Positions 34,661-42,072 of a stretch of DNA of 44,436 nucleotides are shown piece by piece. Each line of letters opens with the position of its first letter. Positions within the stretch are counted from its first letter, which is position 1. The DNA is from Clostridia bacterium (GTDB lineage Bacteria > Bacillota > Clostridia > Oscillospirales > CAG-272). The translations under genes were made by a program, and so were the position numbers. Where the stretch lies: the NCBI GenBank assembly GCA_017399145.1, contig JAFQEG010000001.1:1-44436 (forward strand), written 5' to 3'. The notes below the pieces were generated by a model. It was not told the origin of the DNA. It did no database searches and saw only the letters and a list, made by a program, of their open reading frames with translations.

Positions 34661-36146
34661 ATTCCGTGTATCCCCAGACTACCTCAAAATGTGCAGAACC
34701 ACGCAGAGTGGCTCTATTCCAATCGTCCTCCCAGTCCTTAGGCTTCTCTGTTGCCCTACAATATATCCTTAGGCTTTCGCAATCTAAAAACACTCTCGGC
34801 CCCATTTTTGTAACACTCTTTGGGATTACAATTTTTTCAAGAGCTTCACAGCCAGAAAAGGCTTGCTCGGTTATTTGAAATACTGTGCTTGGCAATTCTA
34901 TGCCCTTTAGCGACCAACAATCACCAAAGGCACGTTCACCTATTTTCTCTAATCCCTCGGGCAACAAAACGCTTTCAAGTGAGTCGCAATATTCAAAGGT
35001 GACCGCCTCTATTTCCTTAACCCCTTCTGGAATTACCATCGACTTAAGGCTAGTACAATGCCTAAATGCCCTTATTCCTATTTCCGTTACACTATTTGGT
35101 AACACAAGTGTCTTTATGCTTTCGCATTTACAAAAGGCACCTTTGCCTATTGTACTTACTCCATTTGGTATTTCTATGCTTGTAAGTCCTGTACAGCCGT
35201 AAAAGGCAAAGTCCCCAATTCTAGACACTCCATTTGGAATTTTAAAGCTTTCCCCCACCTTGCCAAGTGGATATCTTACTATTTCCTCGCCGTTTTTACT
35301 GTAAAGAATGCCATCTATTGATTTAAATGTACTGTTTTCCTCTACAACCTCTATTTTTTCAAGACTGTGGCAACCACTAAATATAGCACCCTCAAAGGCT
35401 GTAAAGTTCCTTGGAAGAGTAACACTCTTTAGATTACTTAAGCTGCTAAAGCTGTCCTCACCTATTGATACAAGAGTAGACGGAAGCTTTAATTCCACAA
35501 GAGCCTCACAATAGCTAAAAGCGCAATTATCTATTTCAGTTATTCCCTCCGGCAAATCAATGGAAGAAAGCGAATTACATTGAAAAAATGCGGTCATACC
35601 TATTTTAGTTATCCCCTCTGGCAAATCAACAGAAGAAAGTGCGTTGCAGTGCAAAAAGACGTCATCGCTTATCTCGGTTATACCTCTAGGTAGGCTAATA
35701 CTCGCTAGCATCCTACAATATGCAAATGCACATGTGCCAATTTCATTTACCCCTTGTGGTATTGTAATTTTCTCAAGCTCACAACAACAATAAAACATAA
35801 ATGGGCTTATCTTGGTTAGGTTGCTTGGTAGCACTATGCTTTTTAGCTTATGGCAGTTACCAAAGGCACTCTCGCCTATTTTAGTTACTGTGTCAGGTAT
35901 TTTTACCGACTCAAGCTTTCTGCAATTCATAAAGCCCTTATCTTGAATTGCCACAACAGGTAAGCCCTTGTATTCGCTTGGAATTTCTACGTTTTTTGCA
36001 GATTTTGCACAGCCCTTTACCATGTAGCCACCCTCAACCTCAACAAAGGTCAAAGCATCTACCCCGTCAGGACCTTGACAGGACCATAGTCCAAGACAAG
36101 CAAAAATGCACAATGCAATTAGAAAAATATAAACAAGCCTTTTCAT
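34659..36146 (-). CDS. BspA-like LRR_5 surface lipoprotein
   Basis: The 495-residue lipoprotein has a signal peptide with lipobox LWSC (Cys23). It then consists almost wholly of BspA-type leucine-rich repeats from about residue 50, with units such as ITEIDNCAFSYCEALVELKLP. One FKSIDGILYSKNGEEIVRYPLGK insert near the middle is like those of the 1033-residue protein. The C-terminus ends IYCRATEKPKDWEDDWNR...VWGY, a capping segment shared with the neighbouring LRR gene (VWGYKP). The ribosome site is GAGGGGGC. It has its own promoter and terminator. It is probably a surface ligand-binding protein; the ligand is unknown. Confidence 0.9.
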   Translation of the reverse strand: MKRLVYIFLIALCIFACLGLWSCQGPDGVDALTFVEVEGGYMVKGCAKSAKNVEIPSEYKGLPVVAIQDKGFMNCRKLESVKIPDTVTKIGESAFGNCHKLKSIVLPSNLTKISPFMFYCCCELEKITIPQGVNEIGTCAFAYCRMLASISLPRGITEISDDVFLHCNALSSVDLPEGITKIGMTAFFQCNSLSSIDLPEGITEIDNCAFSYCEALVELKLPSTLVSIGEDSFSSLSNLKSVTLPRNFTAFEGAIFSGCHSLEKIEVVEENSTFKSIDGILYSKNGEEIVRYPLGKVGESFKIPNGVSRIGDFAFYGCTGLTSIEIPNGVSTIGKGAFCKCESIKTLVLPNSVTEIGIRAFRHCTSLKSMVIPEGVKEIEAVTFEYCDSLESVLLPEGLEKIGERAFGDCWSLKGIELPSTVFQITEQAFSGCEALEKIVIPKSVTKMGPRVFLDCESLRIYCRATEKPKDWEDDWNRATLRGSAHFEVVWGYTE

Positions 36147-36180
36147 AATTTAGCCCCCTCTTTGTGTATCTCTTTATTTA

Positions 36181-36209
36181 ATTCTATCACACAATATAAG
36201 CTTTTGCAA
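36181..36209 (-). promoter_or_regulatory. Promoter of the 495-residue LRR gene
   Basis: The minus strand carries TTGCAA (36204-36209), a 17-bp spacer and TAGAAT (36181-36186). The -35 region reads TTGCAAAAG, identical over nine bases to that of the next LRR gene (37279-37287). Confidence 0.6.
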
Positions 36210-36217
36210 CAAAAACA

Positions 36218-36240
36218 AAAAGGCGTCTTTGTCACCCTTT
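36218..36240 (-). terminator. Weak hairpin after the 326-residue LRR gene
   Basis: On the minus strand AAAGGGTG and CGCCTTT can pair imperfectly, followed by a T-run. It overlaps the stop codon of the gene, and termination is uncertain. Confidence 0.35.
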
Positions 36241-37220
36241 TATTTTGTTGACCTTATGTTAGGCGATTTTACGTCCTCTGTGTCTAGTGTTTTTGCTTCT
36301 TCCCCTTCAAGGGACTCTGGCTTATAGCCCCACACAACAGAACAGTTACTTACATTCCAGTTGCTTTGCCAGCCATTCGGTCTTTCACTTGCCTCACAGT
36401 ATATAGTTAATTTGCTACAATCCTTAAAGGCGTTTTCCTCAATTACAGCCACACTCTCGGGGATAAATATACTCTTTAGCCTATTACAGCTAAAAAAGGC
36501 TCTACTTCTTATAATTGCAGTACCCGATGGAATACGGATGCTTTCTAGTCCACTACAATAACTAAAGGCTTCACTTTCTATTATTTTTAAGTCCCTTGGA
36601 AGAGTAACGTCACGAAGCGCAAAGCAAAAGGTAAATGTGCCTCTGCTTATTGTTGTCAATCTCTCTGGGAAAACGACTCTTTTTGTCTTTTTATTAGACG
36701 CAAAAAGATTCTCACCTAAATACACAACACTGTTAGGAAATTCTATTTCTTCAAGGCTATCGCATCTTGAAAATGCGTTTTGACCTATCGTCACTGTTCC
36801 CATAGGTATTTCTATACTCTTAAGCTTTTTACAGTAGCTGAATGCATCTTTCCCTATTTCTATTAAGCCCTTAGGTAAGGTAATCCTTTCTAGTCTTGTG
36901 CAACCACTAAATGTTTTTTCGCTTATTTTCGAAATACCATTAGGTAGCTGAACCTCTGTAAGCCCTTCACAATTAAGGAAGGCGTAATGATCTATTATTT
37001 TAAGACTTGTAGGAAGGCTTACAGCCTCGAGATTCTTGCACTCGCTAAAAAGAAACGAGTCTATTTTCTCCACTCCCTCGGGTAGTTCAAGGCTTGTTAT
37101 TTTTCTAGCAGAATCAAACGCACCGTATTTAACATTCTTCACACCCGAAGGAATTACAACTGCTTCCTTACCCGCTGTGCATTTTATAAGACAATTATCT
37201 TCAATTACAAATTTACTCAT
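36240..37220 (-). CDS. LRR_5 protein without a signal peptide
   Basis: The 326-residue protein starts directly with MSKFVIEDNCLIKCTAGKEAVVIP and runs through about eleven BspA-type leucine-rich repeats to residue 285. The cap IYCEASERPNGWQSNWN...VVWGYKP and an acidic tail of about 25 residues (SLEGEEAKTLDTEDVKSPN) follow. Unlike its neighbours it has no export signal and no upstream codons that could supply one: the promoter and ribosome site (GAGAGGGAG) sit immediately before the ATG. It may be cytoplasmic, or exported by another route. The shared cap suggests it arose from the adjacent lipoprotein gene by duplication and loss of the signal. Confidence 0.85.
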   Translation of the reverse strand: MSKFVIEDNCLIKCTAGKEAVVIPSGVKNVKYGAFDSARKITSLELPEGVEKIDSFLFSECKNLEAVSLPTSLKIIDHYAFLNCEGLTEVQLPNGISKISEKTFSGCTRLERITLPKGLIEIGKDAFSYCKKLKSIEIPMGTVTIGQNAFSRCDSLEEIEFPNSVVYLGENLFASNKKTKRVVFPERLTTISRGTFTFCFALRDVTLPRDLKIIESEAFSYCSGLESIRIPSGTAIIRSRAFFSCNRLKSIFIPESVAVIEENAFKDCSKLTIYCEASERPNGWQSNWNVSNCSVVWGYKPESLEGEEAKTLDTEDVKSPNIRSTK

Positions 37221-37258
37221 AGCTCCCTCTCAACACATTGTTAAATATTATTATTTAT

Positions 37259-37287
37259 ATTTTAGCATAAAAAGAGGACTTTTGCAA
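37259..37287 (-). promoter_or_regulatory. Promoter of the 326-residue LRR gene
   Basis: The minus strand carries TTGCAA (37282-37287), a 17-bp spacer and TAAAAT (37259-37264). The TTGCAAAAG block is shared with the promoter at 36181-36209. Confidence 0.65.
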
Positions 37288-37308
37288 TAAAAAAAGGACG
37301 AGTAATTA

Positions 37309-37336
37309 GCGTGATACTCTTAAGGTCGTATCACGC
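37309..37336. repeat. Long perfect inverted repeat
   Basis: GCGTGATAC (37309-37317) and GTATCACGC (37328-37336) pair perfectly around a 10-bp loop. No T-run follows on either strand. It borders the hairpin array and may belong to it. Confidence 0.55.
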
Positions 37337-37490
37337 AGTTAAATCCGTCTTTGACGGGTGAAATCCACCTATGGTGGATGAAATCGCTTTCGCGATGAAA
37401 TCCTGCTTCACAGGGTTAAGCTCGGACGGATTGGATTTCATCTGAACGAAGTAAAGATTTCATCGGTGCTCTGCAACGATTTCATTAAAC
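37337..37490. repeat. Mini-hairpin array with GATGAAATC-type spacer
   Basis: Four different short hairpins follow each other: CCGTC-TTT-GACGG, TCCACC-TAT-GGTGGA, ATCGC-TTTC-GCGAT and CCTG-CTTCA-CAGG. They are separated by the near-constant linker GTGAAAT or ATGAAAT. After 37414 the linker reappears in the opposite orientation (GATTTCATC, GATTTCATC, GATTTCATT). No reading frame with a ribosome site is present. The linker is similar to those at 20821-20888 (AGCGAAAT) and 37550-37580 (AGTGAAGT). Confidence 0.7.
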
Positions 37491-37497
37491 CAACAGA

Positions 37498-37545
37498 AAA
37501 AGAGAGGACAGTTCGGCGAAAAACCGATTTGTTCTCTCTTTTTTT
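37498..37545. terminator. Strong hairpin, likely bidirectional terminator
   Basis: AGAGAGGACA and TGTTCTCTCT pair (one G-T), with an inner CGG/CCG stem, and a run of T7 follows on the plus strand. The minus strand also has a T-run. It is about 90 bp beyond the ispH/S1 stop codon. Confidence 0.6.
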
Positions 37546-37549
37546 GTTA

Positions 37550-37617
37550 GTGAAGTTTGTGCTACGCACAAGTGAAGTTAAGTTATGCGTGTTATCCTTA
37601 ACGGAGAACACGCATAA
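37550..37617. repeat. Hairpin pair downstream of ispH/S1
   Basis: AGTGAAGTT linkers flank TTGTGC-TAC-GCACAA (37557-37571). A perfect 11-bp stem follows: TTATGCGTGTT (37583-37593) with AACACGCATAA (37607-37617). The second stem has no clear T-run but lies 18 bp past the ispH/S1 stop and may protect the mRNA 3' end. Confidence 0.55.
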
Positions 37618-37634
37618 TCGTCCTTAATTTTTAA

Positions 37635-39677
37635 TTATTCAGCATCAGCTGGGTTTTCGTCGTCAACCTCAGAAACAGGCTCTTCCTCAACAACCTCTTC
37701 CTCTGCCTCAGCCTTTGGAAGTAAAGCTCTTACGGAGAGAGAAACCTTTTGCTTTTCGTCGTCGATTGCAACAATCTTAGCATTAACTACGTCGCCAACC
37801 TTGATAACGTCTGCAATGTTTTCAATCTTTTGGTCTGCGATTTGGCTAATATGGATAAGACCGTCAACACCTGGTACGATTTCTGCAAATGCACCGAATG
37901 TTGTCAAGCCAACAACCTTAACCTCGCAAACGTCCTCAACTGCGTATTGGCTCTTGAAGATGTTCCAAGGATTTTCCTCTTCAGTTCTGCAACCAAGTGA
38001 GATTTTTCCACTTTCCTTATCGAAGGACTTAATGTAAACCTTCAAAACGTCGCCAACCTTTACAATGTCGCTTGGATTTCTAAACTTCTTCCAGCTTAGC
38101 TCTGATCTATGTACAAGTCCGTCAGCTCCACCAAGGTCAACGAATACACCGAATTGAACTACACTCTTAACAGGACCCTCAAATACCATGCCCTCCTCAA
38201 GTGAATTCCAAAGCGCTTCCTTAGCCTCAGCCTTCTTAGCCTCTGCAACCTTTCTCATAGATGCAACAACCTTTCTTGGGCTGTCCTTAACCTCTGTTAC
38301 AACTACGTCTTGAGTTGTACCAACAAAGCTATCAATAGCCTCGCCCTTAGCTGTGCCAATCATTGACATAGGAACGAATGCTCTAACACCGTCAATCTCA
38401 ACAACTAAGCCACCCTTAGTAGCCTCGATAACCTTAGCTGAAACAACCTCTTGGCTATCACGATATTCAGTCATCTTCTTCCAAGACTTGTCAGCGTCAA
38501 CCTTTTTCTTTGAAAGTATAGCAATACCGTCTCTGTCGCTTACGTCGATAACGAATGCATCAACAGAATCGCCAATCTTGAACATTTCTGCAAGCTTAAC
38601 ATCATTAGAGTCAGTAATTTGGTCTCTAGTGATTACACCTGTCATCTTAGCGCCTAGGTCAAGCTCAATATCTTTTTCAGAGATTGCCATAACGATACCG
38701 GTAACTGTTCTTCCTTTATATACTTTCGCTTTACTTGCGTTTTCCTCGCACTCCTTTGCAAACAATTCTGCAAAGCTTTCTTCCACAATGTTGCTCATAG
38801 TCCTTTTTACCTCCTGAATAATACCATCCGGAGTGGAAGCCCCAGCGGTAATTCCTATTTTTTTTGCGTTTCCAAAATCAACCAAGTCTAAGTCCTTTGC
38901 CGATTGAATCCAAAAGCTATTTTCGCAATTGCTCTTGCAAACCTGATACAGCTTTTGAGTATTTGAGCTTTCCTTGCCACCAATGATTAGCATAGCATCA
39001 CATTCTTGACTTAGAACCTCTGCCTCAGCTTGTCTTTTTTCGGTCACAATACATATTGTATCAAATATTTTGCAATTAGTAAAGAACTTTTTTAAAATTT
39101 TTTGACATTTTTTCCATTCTGTTAGCTTTTGAGTAGTTTGTGCCACCAAATTTACTTGAAAATCGTAGCTTTCAAGGCTAGCAAGATAGCTTTCAAGCTC
39201 TTGTGCGTTGACAAAGCACTTGCCTTGACCCTTAACGTAGCTCATAATTGAGCGCACCTCGGGGTGGTCCTCTTTACCTATAAGGTAAAAGGGCTCGCTT
39301 TCGCTTGAATTTTCGTTTGCTATTTTGTGAATTTTCTTAACGTAAGGGCAGGTGCAGTCCACAATTTTTAAATTTGGCAATTCCTTAGCGCTATTATTAA
39401 GCAAATCCTGTAACCTTTTTTCAACTCCGTGAGTCCTTATAACAATAGTTACGTCAGTGCCCTGTCTTGCCTTGTCAATAACGCCCTCAAGGTCGTTTTC
39501 ACCTAATTCCAAAACACCATTTTCGGCAAGATACTGACAGTATTGCTCATTGTGAATAAGTCGTCCAAGGGTGCAAAGCAAATCCCCCTTAGACTTTTTC
39601 TCAATTAGCTCTTCAAGAGTGTCGGTTGCACGTCTTACACCGAAGCAAAAGCCTGCATTTTCAGCTACTGTAATCAT
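37635..39677 (-). CDS. ispH: Fused HMBPP reductase (IspH) and ribosomal protein S1
   Basis: The 680-residue protein joins two enzymes, an arrangement typical of Clostridia. Residues 1-290 are IspH (LytB), the last step of the MEP isoprenoid pathway, making IPP and DMAPP. The three Fe-S cysteines are Cys11 (GFCFGV), Cys110 (DCTCPYV) and Cys209 (FDTICIVTEKRQ), with His42, His83, His138 and the catalytic HPE motif (Glu140). From about 315 there are four S1 RNA-binding domains (GRTVTGIVMAI, VSAKVIEATKGGLVVEI, GPVKSVVQFGVFVDLGGADGLVHRSEL, VVGLTTFGAFAEIVPGVDGLIHISQI) and an acidic tail. The S1 part binds mRNA and may act in translation. Its ATG overlaps the plsC stop by 4 bp. Confidence 0.96.
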   Translation of the reverse strand: MITVAENAGFCFGVRRATDTLEELIEKKSKGDLLCTLGRLIHNEQYCQYLAENGVLELGENDLEGVIDKARQGTDVTIVIRTHGVEKRLQDLLNNSAKELPNLKIVDCTCPYVKKIHKIANENSSESEPFYLIGKEDHPEVRSIMSYVKGQGKCFVNAQELESYLASLESYDFQVNLVAQTTQKLTEWKKCQKILKKFFTNCKIFDTICIVTEKRQAEAEVLSQECDAMLIIGGKESSNTQKLYQVCKSNCENSFWIQSAKDLDLVDFGNAKKIGITAGASTPDGIIQEVKRTMSNIVEESFAELFAKECEENASKAKVYKGRTVTGIVMAISEKDIELDLGAKMTGVITRDQITDSNDVKLAEMFKIGDSVDAFVIDVSDRDGIAILSKKKVDADKSWKKMTEYRDSQEVVSAKVIEATKGGLVVEIDGVRAFVPMSMIGTAKGEAIDSFVGTTQDVVVTEVKDSPRKVVASMRKVAEAKKAEAKEALWNSLEEGMVFEGPVKSVVQFGVFVDLGGADGLVHRSELSWKKFRNPSDIVKVGDVLKVYIKSFDKESGKISLGCRTEEENPWNIFKSQYAVEDVCEVKVVGLTTFGAFAEIVPGVDGLIHISQIADQKIENIADVIKVGDVVNAKIVAIDDEKQKVSLSVRALLPKAEAEEEVVEEEPVSEVDDENPADAE

Positions 39678-40312
39678 TTACCCTCGCCCCCTGCTGGTGG
39701 CAACTCCTTGTAATGAAACATATCACACACCTTGCCAAAGGCAAGTGAGGTTATTGCATCATACCTTTCCTTACCGCCAAGGTCAGAAAATTCAAGTGCC
39801 TCAGGTGGAATATAGTCCCCTATTATAAACTCGGTTTTTTTGAAAAAGCTTAATTTATTTTTCTTAGTTTTTATGCAAACAGGAAGAATACCAACACCAC
39901 TTCGTGAGGCTATCATTCCTATTCCATTTTTGGTAGGTGTAGTCCTCGGGTCCTTCTTCTTTTGTCTTGTACCCTGTGGGAAAATTCCCATACACTCCCC
40001 ACCCTTTAGTATCTCAATTGACTTTTTAACGGCGCTAACGTCGTTTCCGCCTCGGTCAACCGGAATTGCGCCCATAGCCTTAGCAAATTGGGCAAGCAAC
40101 GGCACACGAAAGACCTCTTTTTTTGAAAGATACCTTACCTGTGCATTAAGTGCAGATGAAATAACTGCCACGTCAAGTGCGCTTGTGTGGTTACAGCAAA
40201 CGATAAATGGCACACCCTGTGGCTCCTTTTCCTTGTTTATTATCTTAACACGGAAAAGCTTAAGGGCAAGACCACCTAGCCAGTTTTTCATCCTTGTATA
40301 AAATTTGTTCAT
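39674..40312 (-). CDS. plsC: 1-acyl-sn-glycerol-3-phosphate acyltransferase
   Basis: The 212-residue membrane-associated enzyme makes phosphatidic acid by acylating lysophosphatidate. The family motifs are visible: NHTSALD (the HX4D catalytic motif, His42 and Asp47), GAIPVDRGG, and FPQGTR, followed by a proline-rich ILPVCI segment. The length is usual. It lies between cmk and ispH/S1 in a common clostridial gene order, with a 27-bp gap from cmk and a 4-bp overlap with ispH/S1. The ribosome site is AGAGGT. Confidence 0.94.
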   Translation of the reverse strand: MNKFYTRMKNWLGGLALKLFRVKIINKEKEPQGVPFIVCCNHTSALDVAVISSALNAQVRYLSKKEVFRVPLLAQFAKAMGAIPVDRGGNDVSAVKKSIEILKGGECMGIFPQGTRQKKKDPRTTPTKNGIGMIASRSGVGILPVCIKTKKNKLSFFKKTEFIIGDYIPPEALEFSDLGGKERYDAITSLAFGKVCDMFHYKELPPAGGEGK

Positions 40313-40339
40313 ATTACCTCTTTTTGTTGATAGGTAATT

Positions 40340-41014
40340 TTAATAATTCCCGTTTGTCTTTTCGTTAATTATTTCAATCGCCTTGTCAACGGTTTGCTCA
40401 ATGTTTAATTCTGAATTATCAAGGAAAATAGCATCCTCTGCTGGTACAGCAGGGGCAGTTTTTCTTGTAGAGTCGTTTTTATCTCTTAATTCAATATCTG
40501 CAAGCACACTCTCATAGGTGCAGTCCTCGCCCTTTGCCACAAGCTCGAGGTAACGTCTTTGTGCACGTGCCTTGCTTGATGCTATCATAAATATTTTTAC
40601 CTCGGCATCAGGAATAATAACCGTACCAATATCTCGGCCGTCCATTATTACGCTATTCTCTCTTGAAATCTTTCTTTGTGTTTCCAAAAGAAATGATCTT
40701 ACCTCAGGAATAGCAGATACACGAGATGCGTACATAGCAATCTCACCTGTCCTTATGGTGTCGCCTACGTTTACACCATTTAATGTTACAATCTGCTCAC
40801 CGTTGATAAATTCCATACCTAAGGTAATCTCGGGCAAAAGTGCAATAACACTCTTTTCGTCGTCCTTGTCAACACCCTTGTTTCTTACGTATAAGCCAAC
40901 AGTACGATAAAGTGCGCCTGTGTCAACGTAGATTAGCCCTAGTCTTTTTGCAAGGGCTTTTGCCACGGTGCTCTTACCGGCACCGCTTGGTCCGTCTAGT
41001 GCAATTCTCAACAT
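40340..41014 (-). CDS. cmk: Cytidylate kinase
   Basis: The 224-residue enzyme phosphorylates CMP and dCMP. The P-loop GPSGAGKST is at residues 8-16, followed by YVDTGALYRTVG, the NMP-binding region with ASRVSAIPEVR, and DGRDIGTVIIPDAEVKIF. The frame is open upstream through part of the repeat array (to 41086), but the ATG at 41014 is chosen because it gives the canonical N-terminus and follows AAAGGAA. It is preceded by a leader of about 940 nt with three tandem structured units, which probably controls it and the downstream plsC and ispH/S1 genes. Confidence 0.96.
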   Translation of the reverse strand: MLRIALDGPSGAGKSTVAKALAKRLGLIYVDTGALYRTVGLYVRNKGVDKDDEKSVIALLPEITLGMEFINGEQIVTLNGVNVGDTIRTGEIAMYASRVSAIPEVRSFLLETQRKISRENSVIMDGRDIGTVIIPDAEVKIFMIASSKARAQRRYLELVAKGEDCTYESVLADIELRDKNDSTRKTAPAVPAEDAIFLDNSELNIEQTVDKAIEIINEKTNGNY

Positions 41015-41032
41015 AGTTTGTTCCTTTCGCAC

Positions 41033-41830
41033 GCACATAGTGGGTAGAACAAAAAGCGGGGGGATAGCCCTACCTGTTTCCAACACCTGTGCTCTTCAAT
41101 TTTTATTTTATTTTCGCCTCTGTTTTTCTTTTTTAAGGTTGAAAGTGTTCCACACTTTCTTCATTTTTTCGCTTTTTTAGTCGCGACCTTGTTCTCTGCC
41201 GTACGAAGTACGCCGACGAAAACAAGTTCACGCCTTCTACCTCACTATCTGCTTGGTGCTCTCCAATACAGTTTAGTGCGTGTTGCTAGTTGGTTGTCCG
41301 CACCTCACGGGTAGAACAAAAAGCAATAATAAGGCTTGCTTTTTCTAACACGTGGTGCGTTTCTCCTTTGTTTATTTCTGTTTTTTTGTATTTTTATAAG
41401 GTTGAAAGTGGTACCCACTTTCTCCATTGTTTTGCTTTTTTATTTGCGACTGCTTCTCTGCCTTACACCAGTAAGGCGACGAGTACGCACTCACAAATTC
41501 TACCTCGTGATCTGCTTAGTGCTCTCCAATACAGTTTAGTGCGTGTTGCTAGTTGGTTGTGCGCACATAGTGGGTAGAACAAAAAGCGGGGAAATAGCCC
41601 GTTTTTACCCAACATTTGTGCGTCCTTTCTTTATTTTATTTTCGCTAAAGTATTTCATTTCAAAGGTTGAAAGTGGTCCCCACTTTCTTCATTTTTTTCG
41701 CTTTTTTAGTCACGCTTGCTACTCTGTCGTACACAAGTACGCCGACGACTACGCAATCGTGCCTTCTACCTCACTATCTGCTTAGTGCTCACCAATAAAA
41801 TTTGTGCGTATCGTTTGTTTTTTGGATAGT
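41033..41830 (-). repeat. Three tandem structured units of about 265 bp
   Basis: The units are about 41033-41299, 41300-41562 and 41563-41830; the GTAGAAC landmark recurs at 41044, 41311 and 41574. Each contains three hairpins. H2 is GAAAGTGT-TCC-ACACTTTC, GAAAGTGG-TAC-CCACTTTC and GAAAGTGG-TCC-CCACTTTC in turn, a T-A to G-C compensatory change. H3 is CGTAC-GAA-GTACG, GCCTTAC-ACCA-GTAAGGC and CGTAC-ACAA-GTACG, again compensated. H3 sits on a longer outer stem that differs in sequence between units. H1, read on the minus strand, is a terminator-like stem before T5 (clearest in unit 2, AAAAAGCAA with TTGCTTTTT). The tail containing AACCAACTAGCAACACGCAC is the most conserved primary sequence. 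Confidence 0.85.
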
Positions 41831-41905
41831 GATAACCAATTTAGTTTGTGCGTGTCGTTCGTTTTTTGGTAGTGCTCACCAATAAAGTTAGCGAGTATTG
41901 TTTGC
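41771..41905 (-). repeat. Degenerate short repeats at the promoter-proximal end of the array
   Basis: The element GTGCTCACCAATAAAATT and variants (GTGATAACCAATTTAGTT, GTGCTCACCAATAAAGTT) recur three times with about 45-bp spacing, together with GTGCGT-TCGTT-GTTTTTTGG segments. They match the conserved tail of the large units (GTGCTCTCCAATACAGTTT) and look like stacked remnants of tail sequences. Confidence 0.6.
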
Positions 41906-41941
41906 GACGGAGGTGGCACGCTTAGCCGTGACGGAGGGGTA
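41901..41941. repeat. REP-like palindrome
   Basis: A GC-rich imperfect palindrome (GACGGAGGTGGCACG, CTTAG, CCGTGACGGAGGGG) lies at the start of the cmk leader. From memory, a very similar CCTCC-GGCACGG-loop-CCGTGCC-ACCTCC element is dispersed in many Firmicutes genomes. Only this copy is in the window. Confidence 0.5.
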
Positions 41942-41964
41942 GTTTTATTTGTAGCATCACTTCA

Positions 41965-41993
41965 ATTTTAACATTTAAAAAAACCAATGTCAA
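41965..41993 (-). promoter_or_regulatory. Promoter of the cmk leader
   Basis: The minus strand has TTGACA (41988-41993), a 17-bp spacer and TAAAAT (41965-41970). It is the only strong minus-strand promoter I see upstream of cmk. Confidence 0.7.
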
Positions 41994-42012
41994 CCTTCTT
42001 TAATAGTTTTTC

Positions 42013-42041
42013 TTGCTTTTAGCTGTTATTTATGGTAATAT
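42013..42041 (+). promoter_or_regulatory. Promoter of the esterase lipoprotein gene
   Basis: TTGCTT (42013-42018), a 17-bp spacer and TAATAT (42036-42041) lie 32 bp before the start codon. It is divergent from the cmk leader promoter, with only 19 bp between the two -35 boxes. Confidence 0.5.
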
Positions 42042-42072
42042 TATTATATATCTTCGAACAAGGAGCTTAAAT

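Larger units (their letters stand above)
41015..41958 (-). ncRNA. Candidate long structured leader of cmk
   Basis: A strong minus-strand promoter at 41965-41993 would start a transcript near 41958 that crosses three tandem structured units before reaching the cmk ribosome site. Each unit carries a stem followed by a T-run read on the minus strand, so the leader could work as a chain of attenuators. Alternatively, each unit may yield a separate short RNA. No conserved reading frame spans the units. This is inference from promoter position and pairing; no known riboswitch or T-box motif was recognised. Confidence 0.5.

Noticed and set aside
37635-39677. A sequencing or assembly artefact joining ispH and rpsA
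   Set aside because: The fusion is a known arrangement in Clostridia and both halves are complete.
41015-41086. In-frame N-terminal extension of cmk reading into the first repeat unit
   Set aside because: The extension has no ribosome site, encodes repeat sequence, and the ATG at 41014 has AAAGGAA and gives the standard cytidylate kinase N-terminus.
41300-41640. Short peptide frames inside the tandem units (for example from an ATG or GTG after AAAGGA)
   Set aside because: The same DNA segment is read in different frames in different units and one unit has an early stop, so no peptide is conserved; pairing is.
41033-41830. CRISPR array
   Set aside because: Units are about 265 bp with internal hairpins and no short direct repeats with unique spacers.
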